Positions 15,813 through 24,010 of a stretch of DNA of 64,000 nucleotides are shown in pieces (the stretch's first letter is position 1; every line of letters begins with the position of its first letter). The notes below the pieces were generated by a model. It was not told the DNA's origin. It ran no database searches and was given only the letters and a program-made list of their open reading frames with translations. The stretch spans positions 558,001 to 622,000 of the forward strand of contig NZ_JBBCAT010000002.1 of assembly GCF_037203705.1 (NCBI RefSeq), given 5' to 3'. This DNA is from Prosthecomicrobium sp. N25. Its GTDB lineage: Bacteria; Pseudomonadota; Alphaproteobacteria; Rhizobiales; Ancalomicrobiaceae. The translations under genes were made by a program, and so were the position numbers.

Positions 15813-16970
15813 TCAGGCGTCGGACCCGAAAATCGCCGTCCGCAATTCCTTGCTGATCTTGTTGCCCGGCTGGACCTCGCGAAGGGTGAGGCCGCGGTCG
15901 ATCGCCTCCTGGACCAGCGCGTAGTCGTTGGGGATGAACCCCGCGATCCGGTCGCCGAGCAGCTTGGCGGCGTCGGACTTGCGCGTGCCCGAGGAGAAGA
16001 AGCTGGTCTTGAAGCGGTTCACCAGCACCTTGGGGCGGACCCGGTCGCCGAAGCGGGACACCAGGGCGCGGACGAGCGCGTCGGTCGCGCGCAGCCCCGG
16101 GACCGTCATCTCGGTGACCAGATAGACTTCGTCCGAGCCGAGCATGATGGCGTCCGACCAGCTCTGCCAGGTGGCGGGGTGGTCGATCACGACGGTGTCG
16201 TAGGCGGACGCGGCCTGGTCGAGGATGGCGAGGACGGCGCGGTCGGAGGCGTGCCGGTTCTGGATCAGCGCGCGCGGCGCGGCGATCACCGCCACCCCCT
16301 TCGCATGGCGTGCGGTCATCACCCCCAGCATCTGGGAATCGAGGCGCTCCGGATGGGGCTCGATCTCGTCCAGGACGAGGCCGGGCTGCAGGTCGAGATA
16401 CTCGGCGACTGCGCCGTTCTTGATGTGCAGGTCGACGATGCAGGCCGTGCCGCCCTTGCGGCGGTCGAGCGCCAGGCCGGCGGCCTCGATGGCGAGGGTC
16501 GTGCAGCCGACCCCGCCGGCGACCGGCATGAAGGTCAGGATGCGCGACCGCCGCTCGCCCCCGGCGATCTCGACGGAGCGGGCCGCGGCCATCACGGCCC
16601 TGGCGAGCTCTTCCGGCTCGACCGGCCTCAGGAAATGGTCGGAGACCTTCAGATGCAGGAGCTGCCGGCCCACCTTCTCGTCGAAGAAATTCGTGATCAC
16701 CAGGACCGGGCAGGTGTGGACCGCGCGGGCCATCAGGCGCTGGAGCGCCAGGAAGGCGGCGTCGCTGCGGACGTCGAGGTCGACCAGCACCACGGTGCCG
16801 GGGCTGAGGTCAAGGCGCGCCTCGACGCGGTCGAGCGACCGGGGATAGATCACCACTTCGAGACCATGGGCGGGCAGCGCCGCCTTCAGCGCGCCGCCGA
16901 GCGCCGGGTCCTCGGTGACGAGGGCCAGGGCTCCGGACGTCTTGGAAGTCATGAATTTCGAAAAGAACAT
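15813..16970 (-). CDS. cpaE: Tad pilus localisation protein CpaE/TadZ (ParA-like)
   Basis: A 385-residue protein with an N-terminal receiver-like domain (about 10-130) and a ParA/MinD-type domain (about 150-385). TadZ/CpaE marks the cell pole and recruits the pilus machine. The P-loop reads GGVGCTT where a ParA has GGxGKTT, so the invariant lysine is replaced by cysteine; atypical P-loops are known in this family. The Asp of CIVDLHIKNGAVAEYLDLQPG and VVIDHPATWQSWSDAIM correspond to Walker A' and B. ATG at 16970 starts MFFSKFMTSK; a second ATG six codons in (16952) is possible. Confidence 0.9.
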   Translation of the reverse strand: MFFSKFMTSKTSGALALVTEDPALGGALKAALPAHGLEVVIYPRSLDRVEARLDLSPGTVVLVDLDVRSDAAFLALQRLMARAVHTCPVLVITNFFDEKVGRQLLHLKVSDHFLRPVEPEELARAVMAAARSVEIAGGERRSRILTFMPVAGGVGCTTLAIEAAGLALDRRKGGTACIVDLHIKNGAVAEYLDLQPGLVLDEIEPHPERLDSQMLGVMTARHAKGVAVIAAPRALIQNRHASDRAVLAILDQAASAYDTVVIDHPATWQSWSDAIMLGSDEVYLVTEMTVPGLRATDALVRALVSRFGDRVRPKVLVNRFKTSFFSSGTRKSDAAKLLGDRIAGFIPNDYALVQEAIDRGLTLREVQPGNKISKELRTAIFGSDA

Positions 16971-16978
16971 CGTCGGCC

Positions 16979-17641
16979 TCAGGAACTGGTCGCCAGGTCT
17001 TCGCCGGTCACGGTGGCGGTCAGCGGCGGCATGGTGATCGTGGTCAGTCTCGACAGGCCAGAGAGGAAGAAATAGCCGAAGGTCAGATTCCTCAGCTCCA
17101 CCGTGACGGTCGGGACGGGCCCGCCGGGACGGCCGGCGAAGCCGAGGCCGGTGTGGGTGTAGACGACCCGGACGTTGGCGGGCGTCAGGCCGGGGAAGAA
17201 GTGGCACATGCCGATCTCGCGGGGCGAGGCGGGGGTGGCGGGACAGCTCGTCAGAGTCTCGTTGCCGTAGACGAGCCGGGCCATGGCGGCCGCGCTGTAG
17301 GTCCCGTTGGCGCAGGTGCCGCTCGTGTTGTTCGTCCCCGTGCAGGAGCGCTCCGCATAGGCGTTGGCGCCGCCGATCGCGATGGGCGTGCCCGGGGCGA
17401 TTCCGCTGGCGAGGCCCGTGAAGCTCTTCAGGGTGCTGTCGACCGGCGTCGAGACGGCCGCCAGGCGGGCGCCCCGGTAGGCAGCCTTGGTGGCGGTGTT
17501 CCATTGCCAGAAGACGAGCGAGAACTCGATGATGCCCATCAGGATCAGCAGGAAGGGCACGAACACGATCGTGAATTCGAGGAAGGTGGCTCCCCGGTCC
17601 TCCTTGCCGAACCGTCGAACGAGCGCGCGCCAGCTATTCAC
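16979..17641 (-). CDS. TadE-like pseudopilin (second)
   Basis: A 220-residue TadE-family minor pilin. It has the RRFGKEDRGATFLEFTIVFVPFLLILMGIIEF N-terminus in which G-ATFLE is a prepilin peptidase-type site with Glu at +5, then one membrane helix and a periplasmic Cys-containing domain with several CxxG-like segments. Known TadE proteins are processed by the CpaA/TadV peptidase. The GTG start lies within the 3' end of the preceding gene, overlapping it by 8 bases; cpaE begins 8 bases downstream. Confidence 0.85.
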   Translation of the reverse strand: MNSWRALVRRFGKEDRGATFLEFTIVFVPFLLILMGIIEFSLVFWQWNTATKAAYRGARLAAVSTPVDSTLKSFTGLASGIAPGTPIAIGGANAYAERSCTGTNNTSGTCANGTYSAAAMARLVYGNETLTSCPATPASPREIGMCHFFPGLTPANVRVVYTHTGLGFAGRPGGPVPTVTVELRNLTFGYFFLSGLSRLTTITMPPLTATVTGEDLATSS

Positions 17642-18119
17642 CGATCGCCCTTTCCGTATGCGAGATGTTGAAGGTCAGGGTGCCCAGGCCGAGGAAGCTG
17701 AAAAAGCCGACGTTGGTGTAGGTGGGCGCCGCCTGCACGGTCAGAGTGCGCACGGTGCCGCCCCGGAGTGTGCCGGCCGCCACCGGGGTGGCGCAGGCCG
17801 GGAAGGTGACGTCGGCGCTGTTGAGCCAGGAGACCCGCTTGTTGCCGGTCGCGGTGATCTTCCCGTAGAGGACGATGTTGCGCGCGTAGTCCTGCTTGGT
17901 CGCGTCGGTGCAGCCGTCGTCGCTGCGGGCGAGGTAGCGGGCCGCGTCGCGTACGCCGGTCTGGATCAGGTGGTAGCCGTACAGGACGTTGCCGAACTCG
18001 AGCACGCCGAAGCCGAGCGCCGCCACGACCGGCAGGGCCACGACCGCCTCCAGCATGGCGGCGCCACGGTCGTCGCGCCGGAACCGATCGAGGAGAGGGA
18101 GGGGAAGTCGAGGGGCCAT
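17634..18119 (-). CDS. TadE-like pseudopilin (first)
   Basis: A 161-residue TadE-family minor pilin. Residues 10-40 read RFRRDDRGAAMLEAVVALPVVAALGFGVLEFGNVLYG, with the G-AAMLE cleavage-type site, Glu at +5 and a single hydrophobic helix; the rest is periplasmic with two cysteines in the later half (DDGCTD, FPACATP). The reading frame extends upstream but ATG at 18119 gives the standard start. It lies 8 bases after tadG and overlaps the next tadE-like gene. The two TadE-like genes are only distantly similar outside the N-terminal helix. Confidence 0.85.
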   Translation of the reverse strand: MAPRLPLPLLDRFRRDDRGAAMLEAVVALPVVAALGFGVLEFGNVLYGYHLIQTGVRDAARYLARSDDGCTDATKQDYARNIVLYGKITATGNKRVSWLNSADVTFPACATPVAAGTLRGGTVRTLTVQAAPTYTNVGFFSFLGLGTLTFNISHTERAIGE

Positions 18120-18127
18120 CGTCGGTC

Positions 18128-19738
18128 TCACCGGTAAAGCTGGACGATGTCGCGGGACATGTCGGTGTCCCGGTTCGCGCCGCCCTCGACGAGGTCGACC
18201 ATCTCGGCATAGAGCGTGTCGTCGCTGGCCGCGTCCATGGGGCGGGTCACGAAGAGCTTGGCGAAGGCGACTGCCGGCAGGGGGCCGTTCGAGGCTCCCC
18301 GGATCTTGTTGGTCGCGTCGAGCTCCATGCAGTTCAGCATGGCGGCATAGATCAGTCGGCGATCCGGGCTGTCGTTGATGTCGGAGGGTGTCCGGTAGCA
18401 CATCGGGACGCCGTTTTCGGTCTTGACGCCGCCACCGCCGCCGTTTCCGTTTCCGTTGCCCCCTCCATTGCCGTTCCCGGCCGCGACGCCGACCGAATTG
18501 ACCCCGGTCCTGTTATTGTCGATCTCCCAACGGTAGACTTCGTAGCGGGACACGGGGCTCGGGCAATTGCCGGGACCCGTGCAGTTCCATGCAGCCGGCT
18601 TCGTAATGCCCGGCAGGTTGACGCTGAAGTAGCCGTTCACATCCCAGATGCCGTCGCCGATGCGGCCGGCCATGCTGGCGTTCATGCCCGAGGGCAGCGG
18701 ACAGGTGTTGGTCGTGAAGCAGTTGTCCTCGGTCAGGGCGCGGGCGCCGGTCTGGGTGGTGTCGTAGCTCTGCGTGTTGCAGGTGTTGCCGACGTAGCCC
18801 TTGCGGACGTTCATGGCGGGGCGGTACTGCGGGTCGGTGACGTAGGTGTTGCTGCCGCCGTACCGGCCTTCGTAGAGGTCGAAGCGGACGTTGACGCCCT
18901 GTCGGATCGACGTGACCGAGCCGGTCTTCAGGGTCACACCGTTCTGGACGAAGCAGTAATCCGGCGAGACCTTGGCGAAGTCGTCGCGGAGGTCGTTGGC
19001 GCCGCTGCCGCTGGCGGACTCCAGGAATCCGAAGTTGCCCGGGAAGTACTGGGCCGCGTTGCCGTTGCCGCCATATTTCAGCTTGAGCAGGCGGCGCTTC
19101 CAGGCGGCGTCCTTGATGGCCGTAGTCAGGTCGACGCCGGAGCCCTCGAAGGGGTTGCAGATGAACATCGGCGTGAAGCTGCAGACCGCCTGGTCGAAGC
19201 CGGCGACCGCGGTGGCCGTGCTGGGGACCGTGCGGATCGACGCGGGAAGGATCGTGGTGAGGTTGGCCGGCGTGACGGTGACCTCGACGAAGCGCGCGAT
19301 GCTCGGGTTCAGGACGCCGCCGGTGGTCGCCTCGTAGGAGGCGCCGATCGCGGTGCGGTCGTTGCCGGCGTTGCCGTCGAGGCCGGGCAGGCTCTTCAGG
19401 AACCGCCAGGTGACGGCGTTCGCGTCGACGTTCACCAGGGTGTCGGCGAAGCGGGCCTTGTTGGCGAGCAGGTTGCGGATCGCGGTCTCGGCGCGGGTGG
19501 TGGAATCGGCGCGACGGTCGAGCTCGGCGGCGCCGGCCAGGGCCAGCGAGTCGGCGGCCTGCTGGAGGGAGGTGCCGAGGTTGTAGAGGCGGCTCGCGTC
19601 GACGGCCAGGACGCCGAGGCCGATCAGGACCGGCAGCGTCATGGTGGCGTAGACGAAGACCGACCCGCGCTCCTCGCGACGGAACCGACGCAGGGTTTCG
19701 AGCACGACGCCGATACGGGCGAACAGGAAACCTGACAT
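18128..19738 (-). CDS. tadG: Tad pilus-associated protein TadG
   Basis: A 536-residue TadG-type protein. The N-terminus RRFRREERGSVFVYATMTLPVLIGLGVLAVDASRLY carries the Tad-domain pilin-like helix, followed by the LQQAADSLALAGAAEL helix typical of TadG. The large periplasmic part has several cysteines and, near residues 410-430, a low-complexity Gly/Asn linker (GNGNGGGNGNGNGGGGG). No von Willebrand MIDAS motif is evident, unlike long TadG versions. It sits between the small lipoprotein gene and the first tadE-like gene. Exact role in pilus assembly is not established for the family. Confidence 0.8.
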   Translation of the reverse strand: MSGFLFARIGVVLETLRRFRREERGSVFVYATMTLPVLIGLGVLAVDASRLYNLGTSLQQAADSLALAGAAELDRRADSTTRAETAIRNLLANKARFADTLVNVDANAVTWRFLKSLPGLDGNAGNDRTAIGASYEATTGGVLNPSIARFVEVTVTPANLTTILPASIRTVPSTATAVAGFDQAVCSFTPMFICNPFEGSGVDLTTAIKDAAWKRRLLKLKYGGNGNAAQYFPGNFGFLESASGSGANDLRDDFAKVSPDYCFVQNGVTLKTGSVTSIRQGVNVRFDLYEGRYGGSNTYVTDPQYRPAMNVRKGYVGNTCNTQSYDTTQTGARALTEDNCFTTNTCPLPSGMNASMAGRIGDGIWDVNGYFSVNLPGITKPAAWNCTGPGNCPSPVSRYEVYRWEIDNNRTGVNSVGVAAGNGNGGGNGNGNGGGGGVKTENGVPMCYRTPSDINDSPDRRLIYAAMLNCMELDATNKIRGASNGPLPAVAFAKLFVTRPMDAASDDTLYAEMVDLVEGGANRDTDMSRDIVQLYR

Positions 19739-19766
19739 GGGTCACTCCGAACTCGTTACGCGAAGG

Positions 19767-20102
19767 CTATTCGGGGTTGCTGTTGCCAGCAGGCGGAGCG
19801 GTGTTGATCGGGGCGTTGATGACGATGCCCGGGGCCGGCGGGGCGTTGCGGACCGGGGGGATGACCTGCCCGGTCTTGTAGCGGGTGTAGGCGCCCTCCA
19901 CGACGGTGCCGCTGGTGGCGATGCGGGTATCCACCGAGCCGCGCGGGTAGGGATCGATGACCTGCTGGGTGCGATTGAAGTAGATCGAATCGCCGGCGGA
20001 GGTCGTCACCCCTTCGGTGCGGTCGAGATACTGCGAACAGCCTCCCGCCAGCAGGGCGAGCAGCAGACCCGCGGCGCGGGCGACGGTCTCAACGCTTGGC
20101 AT
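19767..20102 (-). CDS. Small lipoprotein in the cpaD position
   Basis: A 111-residue lipoprotein with signal VARAAGLLLALLAGGC and acylated cysteine near residue 20. The mature part contains YLDRTEGVTTSAGDSIYFNRTQQVIDPYP, which resembles a segment of CpaD-type pilus lipoproteins, then a Pro/Asn-rich tail. It occupies the position where many alphaproteobacteria have cpaD, but is about half its length and lacks the remainder of that domain. It overlaps the cpaC stop by 14 bases. A truncated or minimal CpaD is my best reading; an unrelated lipoprotein is possible. Confidence 0.65.
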   Translation of the reverse strand: MPSVETVARAAGLLLALLAGGCSQYLDRTEGVTTSAGDSIYFNRTQQVIDPYPRGSVDTRIATSGTVVEGAYTRYKTGQVIPPVRNAPPAPGIVINAPINTAPPAGNSNPE

Positions 20103-21561
20103 GGATCCGCCTCTTCTCATCCGCGGGGACATCGATGATGTGGCCGGAGAAGACCGGCCTGACGCCGCCGAAGTCGGCCGCACGGGCCTCCGGCGGGGTG
20201 AGCTCGGCCCGCCCGGCCGCGAAGACGTCGACGTCGTTGCCGACCACCCGGCTGTCGAACGGCGTCTTGGCGGTGACGCCCGGGCTCATGGGCCGGACGA
20301 GCCGCGGGGTGACCGTGATGACGAGCTCGGTCTCGTTCTTCTGGAAGGAGGTGGAGCGGAACAGGGCGCCGAGAACGGGCAGACTGCCGACCCAGGGGAG
20401 TTGCTCCAGAAGGGTCTCGGATCGAGTTTGCAGCAGCCCGGCGACGGCGAAGCTTTGTCCGTCCCTCAACTCGACCATGGTTTCGGTGCTGCGCTCCGTG
20501 ATAGCGGGCTGCAGACCTCCATTGAGTGGCACAGCATTCGCGTAGTCCAGTTCCGAGACCGATGGCGCGATCTTCAGATTGACCAGCCCCGTGTCCAGAA
20601 CCGTGGGTGTGAAAGCTAGCTTTACGCCATACTCCTTGTACTCGACGGTTCCTGGAGAGCCAAACGTGCCGGGTATAACAATCGGGATCTTACCCCCAGC
20701 AAAAAAGTTCGCCGGCTGTCCAGATAAAGCGATGAGGTTTGGTTCGGCCAAGCGGCGCGCAACGTTTTGATCTTCCAATGCACGGATCAGGAAATCGACA
20801 TTAACTCCGTTAGCCACGAGGGACCCAAACACCCCTCCAAATGGAAGCGTGGTCGTTGTAGCAGCGCCTCTGTAAGTCCAGGTGCGATCTGATTCTGGGG
20901 GACCTCCGCGATTAGGAAGGAATGCAGCGCCACTTTTGCCTTGCAAGGCGGACCACCGAACACCTAACTGCCGCTCCGCGCTGCGATTCACCTCCACGAA
21001 CCGCACCTCCAGCATCACCTGCTGGCTCGTGCCGACGCTCAGCGAATTGATCACGTCGGGGGCGAACTGGCGGGCGATGGTGAGGGCCTTGTCGAGGGAG
21101 GCGGCGTCGCGGACGGTGCCGGAGAGGATGACCTTGCCGTTGGCGGTGCCGACGCGGATGTTGGCGGTCGGGACCTGGGTCTTCAGCTCGGCGCCGAGGC
21201 GGCCGACGTCGTGGCTGACCTCCACCTCGATGACGCCGACCAGGTTCTTGGCGCGGTCGAAGACCGAGATGTTGGTGGTGCCGATCTTCTTGCCGAGCAC
21301 GTAGAGGGTGCGGTCGGTCAGGGGCACCACGTCGGCGATCTCGGGGTCGCCGACCGTGATGTCCGTGAAGGCGCGCTCGATCTCGAGCGTCTCGGACTTG
21401 CCCTGGGAGACGCGCAGGTTGGAGAGCCGGTTCGCGGTCGAGACCTTGCGGGCCAGCGTCTGGGCGGCGGCCTCGCCGGGACCGAAGGCGGTGCCGCCGA
21501 CCCCGGCCAGGAGGCCGGAGGCGACGGCGAGCGCGGCAAGGACCTTGACGCTGCGGGTCAT
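20089..21561 (-). CDS. cpaC: Tad pilus secretin CpaC/RcpA
   Basis: A 490-residue outer-membrane secretin. After a signal peptide ending near GEAAAQ come the pilus-type N domain (KSETLEIERAFTDITVGDPEIADVVPLTDRTLYVLGKKIGTTNISVFD), a BON/N1-like region, and the secretin core with VMLEVRFVEVNRSAERQLGVRW, VARRLAEPNLIALSGQPANFFAGGKIPI and the C-terminal VAGLLQTRSETLLEQLPWVGSLPVLGALFRS with ELVITVTPRLV. The open frame runs much further upstream, but ATG at 21561 begins the signal peptide. Located between cpaB and the lipoprotein gene. Confidence 0.93.
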   Translation of the reverse strand: MTRSVKVLAALAVASGLLAGVGGTAFGPGEAAAQTLARKVSTANRLSNLRVSQGKSETLEIERAFTDITVGDPEIADVVPLTDRTLYVLGKKIGTTNISVFDRAKNLVGVIEVEVSHDVGRLGAELKTQVPTANIRVGTANGKVILSGTVRDAASLDKALTIARQFAPDVINSLSVGTSQQVMLEVRFVEVNRSAERQLGVRWSALQGKSGAAFLPNRGGPPESDRTWTYRGAATTTTLPFGGVFGSLVANGVNVDFLIRALEDQNVARRLAEPNLIALSGQPANFFAGGKIPIVIPGTFGSPGTVEYKEYGVKLAFTPTVLDTGLVNLKIAPSVSELDYANAVPLNGGLQPAITERSTETMVELRDGQSFAVAGLLQTRSETLLEQLPWVGSLPVLGALFRSTSFQKNETELVITVTPRLVRPMSPGVTAKTPFDSRVVGNDVDVFAAGRAELTPPEARAADFGGVRPVFSGHIIDVPADEKRRIHAKR

Positions 21562-21674
21562 GAGCGGTTTCGCCTGACTGCGGACGGGCGGCGCCGAGGC
21601 GGGCGCCGGGGCGAAAGCAAGGTACGGCACGGGTAGGCACCCCTTTCTGGAGTTGTCCGGCTGGACGCGCGCCC

Positions 21675-22676
21675 TCAGTTCTGGGGCACCGTGTATTCGT
21701 TGCGCTTGAGGCCGCGCAGCACGCCGACGGTCGCCATCGTGGGCTTCGAGGGGACGACCTCGGCCCGGGCCGCGGTGGCCGGCTGCTGGCGGCGGCGGAG
21801 CTCGTCGCCGACGCGGTCGATGCGCTCCTCGACGCCGCGCATGCGCTGGTCGAGGGCCGACTGGAACTTGTCGACGAGGTTCGGGTCCTCGGGCTTCTTG
21901 GCGACGTCCATGAAGGTCGGCTCGCCGAGATCCGAGACGGTGATGCGGCGGGTCGTCTCCGGGTTGACCTCGCCGGCGGGCCGCAGGATCAGCGACAGGG
22001 TGCCGACCGTCTGCGCCACCGAGATCTTCTGGGCCCCGACGGTGTTGACCTCGACGGTGACGGCCTTCACGACGGTCGGCTTCTCGGCCTTCTCGTCCGC
22101 CGTCTGGTCGACCGCCAGGACCTTGACGTTCTGCAGGACCACGTCGGACAGGGCGACCTGGCTGTCCTCCTTGCGCGCCTCGCGGGTCAGCATGACGTCG
22201 ACCCGGTCGCCCGGCAGCACGAAGCCGCCGACGCCGAGGACGTCGTTGACGCGGATCGTCACGGCGCGCATGCCGTCGGCCACCATGGCGGAGAGCGTGG
22301 CGCGCTCGCCCGGGCCCGTGACCTTGGACTTGATGACGGCCTCGCCGGGCTCGATCGCCGCCAGGGCGACGCGGCGGGTCTTGCCGTCGAGAATATCCGA
22401 AACCTTTGCGAAGGAGCCCGCCGGCACGGCATCGCCGGGCCAGGTCACCTCGCGCAGCATCACCGGGGCGAGCTCGGTGCCGAAGCGCAGCGCGGTCGCG
22501 GCGACCACGACGGTCTTGCCGGCCACGGGCGCGGGCTGCTCGGGGCTCCCCATCTGCGCCGCGATCTGGCGGGCGCGCAGGTCGGCCTGGGTGTTGAGCC
22601 AGGTCTGGCCGAAGACGAGCGTCAGAGCCGAGAAGACGACTCCGAGCACGACCAGGACGATCGAGCGGAAACGCAT
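21675..22676 (-). CDS. cpaB: Flp pilus assembly protein CpaB/RcpC
   Basis: A 333-residue periplasmic protein anchored by an N-terminal signal/helix (RSIVLVVLGVVFSALTLVFGQTWL). A SAF-type domain (about 50-130) contains VVVAATALRFGTELAPVMLREVTWP, followed by the RcpC domain with GVGGFVLPGDRVDVMLTREARK and VLQNVKVLAVDQ. CpaB stabilises the secretin complex and may bind peptidoglycan. It is the first gene after the pilin genes; a strong hairpin separates it from flp, which would lower its expression relative to pilin. Confidence 0.9.
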   Translation of the reverse strand: MRFRSIVLVVLGVVFSALTLVFGQTWLNTQADLRARQIAAQMGSPEQPAPVAGKTVVVAATALRFGTELAPVMLREVTWPGDAVPAGSFAKVSDILDGKTRRVALAAIEPGEAVIKSKVTGPGERATLSAMVADGMRAVTIRVNDVLGVGGFVLPGDRVDVMLTREARKEDSQVALSDVVLQNVKVLAVDQTADEKAEKPTVVKAVTVEVNTVGAQKISVAQTVGTLSLILRPAGEVNPETTRRITVSDLGEPTFMDVAKKPEDPNLVDKFQSALDQRMRGVEERIDRVGDELRRRQQPATAARAEVVPSKPTMATVGVLRGLKRNEYTVPQN

Positions 22677-22710
22677 CGGTACCCCCGGGAAAAAGCGAAC
22701 TCAAACTGCG

Positions 22711-22740
22711 GCGAGGCGACCGCTCGGGCGGTCGCCTCGC
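22711..22740 (-). terminator. Perfect 13-base-pair hairpin after flp (copy A)
   Basis: Arms GCGAGGCGACCGC and GCGGTCGCCTCGC pair perfectly around a TCGG loop, starting 12 bases after the pilin stop and 34 bases before the cpaB start. Beyond it on the minus strand there is only a broken T run (CGCAGTTTGAG), so partial termination or mRNA 3'-end protection is likely, giving more pilin than assembly-gene transcript. Confidence 0.7.
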
Positions 22741-22752
22741 AGATCGCTGGGA

Positions 22753-22926
22753 TCACGGAGCCGGGTTGACGGCGGTGTTCAGCGAGACCCACTTGGTGTT
22801 CGCCCAGGTGCCGACGGCACCGACCGTGACGATGGAGACGGCGAGGATGATGCCGAGGAGCACGGTGTACTCGATGAAGGCAGCACCCTTCTCGTCGCGA
22901 CGGAACTTTGCAATAAGCTTCGACAT
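22753..22926 (-). CDS. flp: Flp-type major pilin (copy A)
   Basis: A 57-residue type IVb prepilin. The leader MSKLIAKFRRDEKG is cut after G14 by the CpaA peptidase; the mature part begins AAFIEY with Glu at +5 and Tyr at +6, the Flp signature, followed by a single hydrophobic helix and the short tail WVSLNTAVNPAP. ATG at 22926 has GGAG shortly upstream; an upstream in-frame Met would add an unrelated extension. It differs from copy B at residues 2 (S/A), 11 (D/E) and 44 (T/D) only, so the mature pilins differ at one position. Confidence 0.95.
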   Translation of the reverse strand: MSKLIAKFRRDEKGAAFIEYTVLLGIILAVSIVTVGAVGTWANTKWVSLNTAVNPAP

Positions 22927-23037
22927 TACAGACTCCACTCTTATAACCAAAAGGCTGAGTTGCTACACCGCCTGGTAAGCGTGCTGCAACCGCCCCCGTT
23001 CCTGACTTGCACCGCCCGTGCGATCAAGTCGAGTGTA

Positions 23038-23052
23038 TTAATATTTTGTTAA
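23038..23052. promoter_or_regulatory. CtrA-like box upstream of flp copy A
   Basis: TTAA-TATTTTG-TTAA matches the alphaproteobacterial CtrA consensus TTAA-N7-TTAA exactly in its two tetramers. It lies 112 bases before the pilin start codon and is conserved base for base in copy B. CtrA is known to activate pilA in Caulobacter; its action here is inferred from the site alone. Confidence 0.55.
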
Positions 23053-23796
23053 GCCGCTTCGGTCAACTTTCTGCTTTATCGTATTGTTTTTATCGTTAAC
23101 TTGGCCGTATGGAAGATCTGTAACAGGCATGTTGTAATGTATACATATTAAACATCAGATTACGTGCTTCAATCTGATCGGATTAGATAATAAGTCTGTG
23201 CGAATGTGCAACCTTATACAGATCTTGGTTGCAAGGACTCGCAGCGATCGAGGGGTAAAAAACGTCTGGGGTCGGGAGGTTGCATACAGCTGCATTTCCC
23301 GGTTTGCGGCCCATCTGGGCAGCTTGCGTAAATTTACTCGGGCAACCCGGGCGCTTGGGTGGAACCATTCGGCCCCTCAAAGCGTTTTCGTCTCTTGTGT
23401 GTCATTTCGGTCCACCCGGTGTGATCGCCGTCGCATGACGCGGATCCGAGGTGGCCGTGGTAGTGGGGTGTGGCGTCCTGGCCATCTCTCTTGGCGCGCC
23501 ACAGGGTCATGGGGTCCGTTGATGGTCCACCCGCCTCCGTGATCCGAGCGTCCGAGGTGGTGTCGCCGCCGCTCGAGAGGTGACGGACAGGGGCGTCGCG
23601 GCAATCCGCGCGGGCGAGCTCCGTGGCGACGTTCGCGGCAAGTCGCCAGGGCGTGGGCCATCGGCGGGGGCGGCATCACGGCCCTTCTGCTGCAAGGTCC
23701 GGTGGGCGCCAAAGTCTCAGATCAAGGCAAGCCCGGCTCGGGCGCGCGACCTGGGTGGTCAGACGGTGCGGCGGGAGAGATGGAACCGATCGTGCG

Positions 23797-23826
23797 GCGA
23801 GGCGACCACCCTGGCGGTCGCCTCGC
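23797..23826 (-). terminator. Hairpin after flp (copy B)
   Basis: Arms GCGAGGCGACC and GGTCGCCTCGC pair over 11 bases with a short interior mismatch and two further pairs. It begins 11 bases after the pilin stop, equivalent to the perfect hairpin of copy A. The loop has changed but the stem is kept, implying selection on the structure. Confidence 0.65.
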
Positions 23827-23836
23827 AAGTACCGGA

Positions 23837-24010
23837 TCATGGAGCCGGGTTCACGGCGGTGTTCAGCGAGACCCACTTGTCGTTTGCCCAGGTCCCGACA
23901 GCGCCGACCGTGACGATCGAGACGGCGAGGATGATGCCGAGAAGGACGGTGTACTCGATGAAGGCCGCACCCTTCTCTTCGCGACGGAACTTCGCAATAA
24001 GCTTCGCCAT
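23837..24010 (-). CDS. flp: Flp-type major pilin (copy B)
   Basis: A 57-residue type IVb prepilin, 54 of 57 residues identical to copy A. The leader is MAKLIAKFRREEKG, with cleavage after G14, then AAFIEYTVLLGIILAVSIV. Residue 44 is Asp here and Thr in copy A, the only change in the mature chain. An upstream open frame exists but ATG at 24010 starts the standard leader and is preceded by GGAG. It has its own upstream TTAA box and downstream hairpin, so it is a self-contained transcription unit. Confidence 0.95.
   Translation of the reverse strand: MAKLIAKFRREEKGAAFIEYTVLLGIILAVSIVTVGAVGTWANDKWVSLNTAVNPAP

Larger units (their letters stand above)
22705..23330. repeat. Direct duplication, copy A: hairpin, pilin gene, promoter, neighbouring 5' end
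   Basis: Aligned against copy B at a constant offset of about 1084-1086 bases: the hairpin (22711 against 23797), pilin stop (22753 against 23837), pilin start (22926 against 24010), TTAA box (23038 against 24123) and the motif GGTTGCATAC (23279 against 24364). At its upper end copy A still encodes EVAYSCISRF, matching VAYTCISWF near the N-terminus of the gene at 24353, but then diverges. The coding part is nearly identical while the upstream part has drifted, so the duplication is not recent. Boundaries are approximate. Confidence 0.8.
22927..23836. other. Region between the two pilin genes
   Basis: 910 bases without a recognised gene. 22927-23330 is the promoter side of repeat copy A: strongly AT-rich around 23030-23220, with a TTAA-N7-TTAA box. 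23331-23790 is not duplicated and GC-rich; translations in all frames gave nothing I recognise, and it may be an old insertion or decayed DNA. 23791-23836 begins repeat copy B with its hairpin. No regulatory RNA was identified. Confidence 0.5.

Noticed and set aside
18410-18480. Short GGN-type nucleotide repeat as a possible tandem repeat element
   Set aside because: It encodes the in-frame Gly/Asn linker of TadG and is explained by protein low complexity.
20089-22704. Extension of the cpaC frame upstream through cpaB to about 871 codons
   Set aside because: The extra part is an out-of-frame reading of cpaB; the secretin has a proper signal peptide starting at 21561.
23377-23712. Minus-strand frame in the spacer between the two pilin repeats, considered as a transposase fragment
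   Set aside because: Translations in all frames gave no transposase motif such as a DDE triad, and there are no terminal repeats bounding it.
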